Source of the DNA: Armatimonadota bacterium
Lineage (GTDB): Bacteria; Armatimonadota; Zipacnadia; Zipacnadales; FEN-943
NCBI GenBank assembly: GCA_029777735.1
Contig: JAKORR010000033.1
Coordinates: 1-11,575, forward strand
Length of the DNA: 11,575 nt
Direction of reading: 5' to 3'
Shown: positions 6,475-11,575 of the stretch, in pieces
Layout: every line of letters begins with the position of its first letter
How positions within the stretch are numbered: position 1 is the stretch's first letter
Position numbers and translations under genes: made by a program
Notes under the pieces: generated by a model
Databases searched by the model: none
Seen by the model: only the letters and a program-made list of their open reading frames with translations
Told to the model about the DNA's origin: nothing

Positions 6475-9400
6475 ATGACTCACTACCGTACCCTGTGTGC
6501 CTCCCTGCCGGCTGTGGTCGCGGCGGTGACGCTGGCTATGCTCGGATCCACTGCTCTGGGGGAGGTGATACGGCCAAGGGCCGACGGGATGGTCGACGAC
6601 TTTGAAGGTGATCTGCTATGGCAGAAACGCACGGACGGGGGCCATGCCCCCAAGATTGAGCTAAGCCACGACCGCGTCCACACCGGCAAGGGAAGCCTAC
6701 GGATTGAGTACGTCAACCAGGCGCCGGAATGGGGCAGCCTGCAGCGTGAGATAGCCTTGACAGGGGAGGAGATAGCGCTGAGCTTCTGGCTGTACGTGGA
6801 AACCGCCCAGCCCAAGGCGGCCATGCACATCTGGCTGTTCGAGAAGGACGGCGACGCGTGGGTACGGCGCGTGACGGTAGGCGACCAGGATGCTCTCGCG
6901 GACCTGGCGGGGCAGTGGGTGGAGGTGCGGATGCCGCTGTCCGAGTTCCGGTTTGACCCGCGCGGTCGGGGCACACCCGAATTGTCGCGCGTGAATGCGA
7001 TAGTCATCAACTGCAACTTCGCGGACTTCACTGCCTACGTCGACGACTTGCGCTTCGAGGTGCCACCGGAGTTACAGGAACGGCTACAGGCCGAAGAGCA
7101 GCGGCGTACCCAGCTCAGGGAGGAGACCATGAGACGCATAGGCTGGCGCCCTTCGGAGAAGGGTAATGTGGCAGTCTTCAAAGACGACGTGCCGGCGGCC
7201 GAGGACGGCATCTTCAGCGATCCTGACTACCTGGCGGAGCTGCTGGTGAAAGCGGGCTACCTCGTGAGCTTCCTTACCGGCCGCGACCTGTCCCTGCCCG
7301 AACTGCTGAGGCCCGAGCTGTTCGACCTCGTGGTGCTACCCTACGGCCCACGGTTCCCCAGTGAAGCAGCGGAGGCCTTTCGCGCCTATTTACAGGACGG
7401 CGGGCGGTTCCTGAGCATGGGCGGCTATGCCTTCGATGAACCCTACTTTCTGGATCAAGGCCCCGAGGTCACCGAAATGCTTGGCGTCGGCGGTTTCGAG
7501 CAACCCGGCGAGGGTGAGATGCCGTTAGGCTGGTTTCACACCTTGGGCGAGATGCCGGGACTGGTAATGCGGCGCGACACGAAGGTCAAGTGCACGGGAG
7601 AGGCCTCGCTGTACATCGCTGCACCTGATAACCTACCTGTGACCTGGTTCATCGCCCGCTGCCGGATCGACAAGCCCAACCCGTCGTTACGTTACCTGCT
7701 CACCTCAAAGGTCCTGGTCAGGAATATCCATGACGGCCTGGGTGCCTATATGGGTGTGGACTTTTACCGCGCGAATGGCGAACGGATTAGCTTCGTGCAA
7801 ACGGGCATGGTCAAGCAGACCGACACGTGGGAGTCGCTGTCGTTGGCCTTCGGCATTCCGCCAGGCACCGATCACATGACTGTCAACGCAATCCTCTATT
7901 CGCACGGCGAGGCGTGGTTCGACGACTTCGAGCTGAGGCCGGAGCCGACGTCCATCAACGCCCGTCACGCGACGCCCAAGGATATGCTACACATCTCGGA
8001 GGACCAGATTCCGGTCTTCGATCCGTCCTTTCGGCTACGGCGCGTGAAAGAAGTACGAGCGGCCGAAGGACAACAGGTCGTGCCCGCATCGGTGAAGATC
8101 GCAGAGCCCGTGGAGGGCTACGCGGCCGTGGCACTATGGGGGCAGAACACGGCAGTGAACCCCCAACCCTACTCGCGCTGGATTCCGCTGCTGCGGACCT
8201 ACGATGAGTATGGGCATCTGCAGGGCACTGTCGGGGCGGCTCTATTCCATCATGCCGGGCCGTGGAAGGGTTCGGCCTGGGCCTTCTTCGGCGCCACGAA
8301 TCGCGACTTGTTCAGACGCGGGGACGCACAGGGCTCACGCGTATTGCTTGGTACCGTAGAGCACTTGCTCCGCGGCGCCTACCTGAGCCTGCCCGAGCCG
8401 ACCAGGATGTGCTACCGCGACGGCGAGCAGATCGGTGCCTCAGTCCTTGTCGCCAACGCCGGCGAGACTCCAACGAGGTTGCAGGTGACGGTCGAGGTAC
8501 GCGAGACCGGCGGCAAGCACGTAGGCGAGGCTCTCAGCAAGCCCGTAGTCCTTGATCCAGGCGCCCAGCAGATCGTCGAGTTCCAGTGGCCTGAGTTGAA
8601 GCTCGCTCGTGATTTGTATGAGATACGGTTCTATCTGACAGAGGGCAAACAGGCCGTCGACGAGGTGAGCACGGGCTTTGTGATCTGGCGTAAGGACGTC
8701 GTGGCCAAGGGACCAGACGTGCACTGGGAAAACAACTGCTTCCGCATCGGCGACAAGCCTGCCCATCTGCTAGTCGGCACCAACCAGACGGGCGTGGTGC
8801 TGGGGCCCTGGTGGGAGAACCCACTAGCCTGGGAACGCGAGCTCAAGCAAATGAGGGACTGGGGCTTGCGCGTGCTGCGGGTACTGCATATATCGGCCTT
8901 CGCCGGGGACCTAGAAAAGCCTGAAGAGAAATTCCTGCGGCGCATGGACGCGTTGGTGTACATGTGCCAGCGACAAGGGATAGTTCTCTTTCCTTGCATG
9001 CACGATTGGCTAGGCGGGATCGCACTGCCCGAAGAGGTGCTGCAGCGCGAGTCGCGCTTCGCCCAGATCCTGGCGGAGCGGTACGAGGACGTGCCCGGGA
9101 TCATCATCGACGTGGAGAACGAGGCGTCGGTGGGCGCGAACGATGTTCCCGAGCTGCGAGCGATGTTCAACCACTTTCTACGCGGGCTGTATGGAGATGA
9201 CGAGGCCACGCTCCGGGCTACTTGGGGTGAGAATGCCAAGTTTGGGGAAGTACCCTACAACTGGCCTCCTAACCCGACCGGTTGGCAGGACCTCCGGTGG
9301 CTCGACTTCAACCTATTCCGCAGAAGGCTGGTAGAGCGGTGGCTCAAAGCTAACGTCGAGGCGATGCGGGCCGTGAACGAGCGCCACCCGATCACCAATG

Positions 9401-10944
9401 AGTATTACCTGATTCCGGGTGGCGACGCGGGCGAGGCAAACAAGTACTGCGATTTCGTCAATGTCCACGCTTATGGGGCCTGGCCGCCGTCGCAGATCAA
9501 GTACTACGACCACTCGGCGGAGGGCATGGGCTTCGCGGTGGGCGAGTTCGGTGCGCGGAGCCACCCGAGCATGGCTGGCGGAGGCTGGGGCTGGTCGCCC
9601 GAGCCTGAGACGCGCCGGCAGTTCCTCAGGCTACCAAACATCACCCTTGGCGGCACGGGGAGCCTGGTCTGCAGTTGGGATTGGAAGGACATGGAGTCGT
9701 GCATCTTCCCCTGGGGCCTGGTATATCCCTGTGACCTGACGCCCAAGGGGCAGTTCTATGCCTACCGCGCGGCTTCCCACGTGCTCTCGCAGGTGAGGCT
9801 AGACTACGCCGATCCGCGGGTGTACGTGCTCGTGGCAGATATGAACGAGCTCGGCACCCGCGACCCGCAGAACTGGCAGCCTGCCCTGCGGTGTATCGAC
9901 ATGCTCCTGCGCTGTGGCGTACCCTTTGGCGTCCTCCACGATACGAACCTGACGAAATTGCCCGCAGCGGCGCGCCTTGTCTTCTACCCCTGCCCCTTCA
10001 CGATGACGGACGATACCCACGCGCGGCTGGAGGAGTTCGTGCGCAAGGGCGGCATATTGTACGTGTCGGGTGAAGTGAGCTATGACGAGCGCCGACAGAG
10101 AACCAAGACCACGCGGCTGGAGACCCTGTGCGGCGTACGTGACTCCGGCGTGGTATACCTGCCGGACGCGCAGCCCGAAGAACGCACGACGGCCCAGCCT
10201 GTGGCGGCCGCGAGGCAGGCGGGCCTGGCAGGCTTCCCGGCCGTTCCCTGTGTGAAGGTGACGCCAACCACGGCGGAGGTCCTGGCGTCCCTAGGCGACG
10301 GCCAGCCTGTACTACTGCTCAACAAGCTGGGCGCGGGCCAGGTGTTCTTCTGCACCGACCCCTTCGAATACCACGCCGAGACCACCGACAAGGGACTGTA
10401 CGCATACATCCTGAGCCAGACGGACATCCAGCAGATGAAGGTCGGTGGCGAGAACGTGATGGTCATGCTGCCGCCGCAGGGCACAGGCGGGATTGCTGTG
10501 CTCTACCACGACACCGCTGAGGGCGAGACCGTGGCGGAAGTGTCCAGTGCACGGGTGAGGCTGACAGCGCGCAACTGGGGTATGGCGGCCTGGGACGATA
10601 GGCAGCAAGTCTATGCCCTCGAGGGCGTGGGTAGAGTGGCGGCGGGCGAGTTCGAGTGCGTGTCCGACGAAACTTCACCGTTGCTGATCGCGGCCCAAGG
10701 CGGCTCGATGGAGACGACGAAGCGCTATAGCCTAGTGGTCGTGCCTCTGGACAAGGAGCCCTACGACCGCCTGACAGTCAAGATACGCAGGCCAGACCTG
10801 CGGAACCTCAGTGGCGCCTATGGAGAGTATGCCGACGGTCAGTGGCGCCAGCTCGGGAAGGTCGCTGTGCGGCAGCCCGGACGCGACGGCTATTGGGTTC
10901 TCGAAGTACCGGCCGGCCTGATCTGCGACCTTCGGGCCGAGTGA
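6475..10944 (+). CDS. Giant secreted multidomain clan GH-A (GH42/GH5-like) glycoside hydrolase
   Basis: This is a 1489-residue protein. Its ATG follows AAGGAG (6461-6466) by 8 nt, within the end of the preceding gene. Residues 1-29 form a signal peptide ending near STALG. Domains seen: CBM11-like beta-sandwich (about 40-196, DDFEGD to YVDDLRFE); charged helical linker (198-221); GATase-like Rossmann unit (231-322) whose elbow reads SMGG with no Cys, so it is probably not an amidotransferase; CBM4/9-like sandwich (about 343-487, ending AWFDDFELR); continuation of the GATase-like module (488-640); Ig-like domain (641-742); TIM barrel (about 753-1110); second GATase/trimerisation unit (1113-1300, including LGDGQPVLLLNKLGAGQV); and beta-rich C-terminus. 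In the barrel, DVENE gives acid/base Glu883, HAY (His998, Tyr1000) fits the sixth strand, AVGEFGA gives nucleophile Glu1024, and SWDW (Trp1068) the eighth strand. Thus a retaining glycosidase is likely; substrate unknown. Confidence 0.8.
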   Translation: MTHYRTLCASLPAVVAAVTLAMLGSTALGEVIRPRADGMVDDFEGDLLWQKRTDGGHAPKIELSHDRVHTGKGSLRIEYVNQAPEWGSLQREIALTGEEIALSFWLYVETAQPKAAMHIWLFEKDGDAWVRRVTVGDQDALADLAGQWVEVRMPLSEFRFDPRGRGTPELSRVNAIVINCNFADFTAYVDDLRFEVPPELQERLQAEEQRRTQLREETMRRIGWRPSEKGNVAVFKDDVPAAEDGIFSDPDYLAELLVKAGYLVSFLTGRDLSLPELLRPELFDLVVLPYGPRFPSEAAEAFRAYLQDGGRFLSMGGYAFDEPYFLDQGPEVTEMLGVGGFEQPGEGEMPLGWFHTLGEMPGLVMRRDTKVKCTGEASLYIAAPDNLPVTWFIARCRIDKPNPSLRYLLTSKVLVRNIHDGLGAYMGVDFYRANGERISFVQTGMVKQTDTWESLSLAFGIPPGTDHMTVNAILYSHGEAWFDDFELRPEPTSINARHATPKDMLHISEDQIPVFDPSFRLRRVKEVRAAEGQQVVPASVKIAEPVEGYAAVALWGQNTAVNPQPYSRWIPLLRTYDEYGHLQGTVGAALFHHAGPWKGSAWAFFGATNRDLFRRGDAQGSRVLLGTVEHLLRGAYLSLPEPTRMCYRDGEQIGASVLVANAGETPTRLQVTVEVRETGGKHVGEALSKPVVLDPGAQQIVEFQWPELKLARDLYEIRFYLTEGKQAVDEVSTGFVIWRKDVVAKGPDVHWENNCFRIGDKPAHLLVGTNQTGVVLGPWWENPLAWERELKQMRDWGLRVLRVLHISAFAGDLEKPEEKFLRRMDALVYMCQRQGIVLFPCMHDWLGGIALPEEVLQRESRFAQILAERYEDVPGIIIDVENEASVGANDVPELRAMFNHFLRGLYGDDEATLRATWGENAKFGEVPYNWPPNPTGWQDLRWLDFNLFRRRLVERWLKANVEAMRAVNERHPITNEYYLIPGGDAGEANKYCDFVNVHAYGAWPPSQIKYYDHSAEGMGFAVGEFGARSHPSMAGGGWGWSPEPETRRQFLRLPNITLGGTGSLVCSWDWKDMESCIFPWGLVYPCDLTPKGQFYAYRAASHVLSQVRLDYADPRVYVLVADMNELGTRDPQNWQPALRCIDMLLRCGVPFGVLHDTNLTKLPAAARLVFYPCPFTMTDDTHARLEEFVRKGGILYVSGEVSYDERRQRTKTTRLETLCGVRDSGVVYLPDAQPEERTTAQPVAAARQAGLAGFPAVPCVKVTPTTAEVLASLGDGQPVLLLNKLGAGQVFFCTDPFEYHAETTDKGLYAYILSQTDIQQMKVGGENVMVMLPPQGTGGIAVLYHDTAEGETVAEVSSARVRLTARNWGMAAWDDRQQVYALEGVGRVAAGEFECVSDETSPLLIAAQGGSMETTKRYSLVVVPLDKEPYDRLTVKIRRPDLRNLSGAYGEYADGQWRQLGKVAVRQPGRDGYWVLEVPAGLICDLRAE

Positions 10945-10994
10945 CGCGCGCCAAGGATGGCCAAGGGGTTAGACGGAGAACTGGAGGTGCAACA

Positions 10995-11575
10995 ATGTTA
11001 AACCTTGTATCGGTTCTGGCGGTGTTGATGGCTGGACCCGGCGCACCCATAGCGATACCTCAGATAGAGGAAGAGCACCTGGTGCGGTGGACCTACGAGA
11101 CGCCGCATCTCGACTGGGGTAAGCCCTGGGCGCGTGGAACCATCAGGACCCTGATGTTCTGTGTGGGCAAGTACGAGTACGCGCGGGATCTCATCGAGCT
11201 TGGCCAGCGTTTTGATATGGATCTCACGCCTGTCTACCTGCGGGCGAACCGCAAAGTGCTGCACTTCACGACGGCCAACGTGGACCGCGAGGTTGACGAG
11301 AACCCACCTGATAGCGATGGCATACAGCGCGTGCGGCGGCTTCTGCATGACAAGTGGGACCTGTTCCTCTTCGCAAACGTCAACCCGGACGTGCTGCCAC
11401 CGGAGCTGCAGTATTTCCTCTACAAGCAGGTATCCGATGGCGCTGGCCTGCTGTGTGTGGGCCCACGGCCGCAGAAGGTTCTCACCGAGAAGCGACAGCT
11501 ACAGGAGCCGCCCAACCTGTTCCCGCTGGGCGTGCGTTTCTGGGCCCTGCCGGCGGCTCAGGAGTGGGTCAAGGA
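10995..11575 (+). CDS. Exported protein with N-terminal GATase-like/trimerisation-like domain (C-terminus missing)
   Basis: The ATG at 10995 follows GGAGG (10983-10987) by 7 nt. The frame is open to the right edge, giving 193 codons of a longer protein. Residues 1-20 (MLNLVSVLAVLMAGPGAPIA) look like a short signal peptide. Then HLVRWTYETPHLDWGKPWAR (28-47) leads into a Rossmann-like pattern: a strand TIRTLMFC, a helix YEYARDLIELGQRFDMDL, a strand DLFLFANV (about 124-131), a helix PPELQYFLYKQVSDGAG and a strand LLCVGP. This resembles N-terminal modules of large planctomycete/armatimonad-type proteins that also carry trimerisation-like units, but I cannot assign an enzyme. It is 50 nt downstream of the 1489-residue glycosidase with no terminator between them (10945-10994), so it is probably co-transcribed. 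Its start style and export signal match its two neighbours. Anything catalytic would lie beyond the window. Confidence 0.7.
   Translation, partial: MLNLVSVLAVLMAGPGAPIAIPQIEEEHLVRWTYETPHLDWGKPWARGTIRTLMFCVGKYEYARDLIELGQRFDMDLTPVYLRANRKVLHFTTANVDREVDENPPDSDGIQRVRRLLHDKWDLFLFANVNPDVLPPELQYFLYKQVSDGAGLLCVGPRPQKVLTEKRQLQEPPNLFPLGVRFWALPAAQEWVK

Noticed and set aside
7100..7450. Active class I glutamine amidotransferase in the 1489-residue protein
   Set aside because: The Rossmann-like unit lacks the nucleophile-elbow Cys (the elbow reads SMGG) and no Cys-His-Glu triad can be placed. It fits the inactive trimerisation-type use of the fold.
8631..9239. Open minus-strand frame of 202 codons
   Set aside because: It is opposite the catalytic barrel of the giant glycosidase, has a Ser/Arg-rich product and no upstream ribosome site.
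10945..10994. Possible terminator between the giant glycosidase and the last gene
   Set aside because: No GC-rich hairpin followed by a T run is visible in these 50 nt, so read-through is more likely.

Overview
The window is GC-rich bacterial DNA with dense gene packing, 1-4 nt gene overlaps and Shine-Dalgarno-led starts. The gene set is an envelope polysaccharide membrane operon beside secreted giant multidomain glycosidases carrying GATase-like/beta-galactosidase-trimerisation modules, plus a DUF6785-like membrane protein. It resembles metagenomic Armatimonadota, Planctomycetota, Lentisphaerota or Hydrogenedentota-type genomes. That placement is an impression from protein style; no rRNA or marker gene is present to fix it.

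Left half (minus strand, 1-4305): a three-gene operon read right to left. It encodes a PMT/ArnT-like (GT39-type, GT-C fold) membrane glycosyltransferase, an O-antigen-ligase/polymerase-like membrane protein, and a polytopic DUF6785-type protein cut off by the left edge. The first pair is joined by a TTGA stop/start overlap. The second pair is abutted, with an ATGA overlap and an alternative start 6 nt further on that has the better ribosome site. A good sigma70-type promoter (TTGACC, 18 nt, TACAAT; 4440 to 4411) sits in front and places the first gene's start at the ATG at 4305 rather than at the longest-frame TTG.

Centre (4306-4750): the divergent intergenic region. It holds the promoter, an imperfect direct repeat (4387/4501), a 10-bp palindrome (4442-4451) and an apparent relic of the 5' end of a PfkB-family sugar kinase gene (from 4578). 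The relic keeps a Shine-Dalgarno and start, has a stop at codon 3, and its last frame ends in a GTGA overlap with the next gene.

Right half (plus strand, 4751-11575): an operon of secreted proteins. It has a GHL10 (DUF187/YngK-like) glycosidase whose barrel is interrupted by about 200 residues of trimerisation/GATase-like sequence; a 1489-residue protein with two carbohydrate-binding-like beta-sandwiches, GATase-like modules, an Ig-like domain and a clan GH-A barrel with candidate catalytic Glu883 and Glu1024; and the N-terminal 193 residues of a third exported protein of similar style, cut by the right edge.

Taken together, the locus looks like a divergent pair of operons, one assembling or exporting a surface glycan and one exporting large glycan-active enzymes. 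A functional link is inference from layout only. No RNA genes, CRISPR arrays, insertion sequences or clear terminators were seen.
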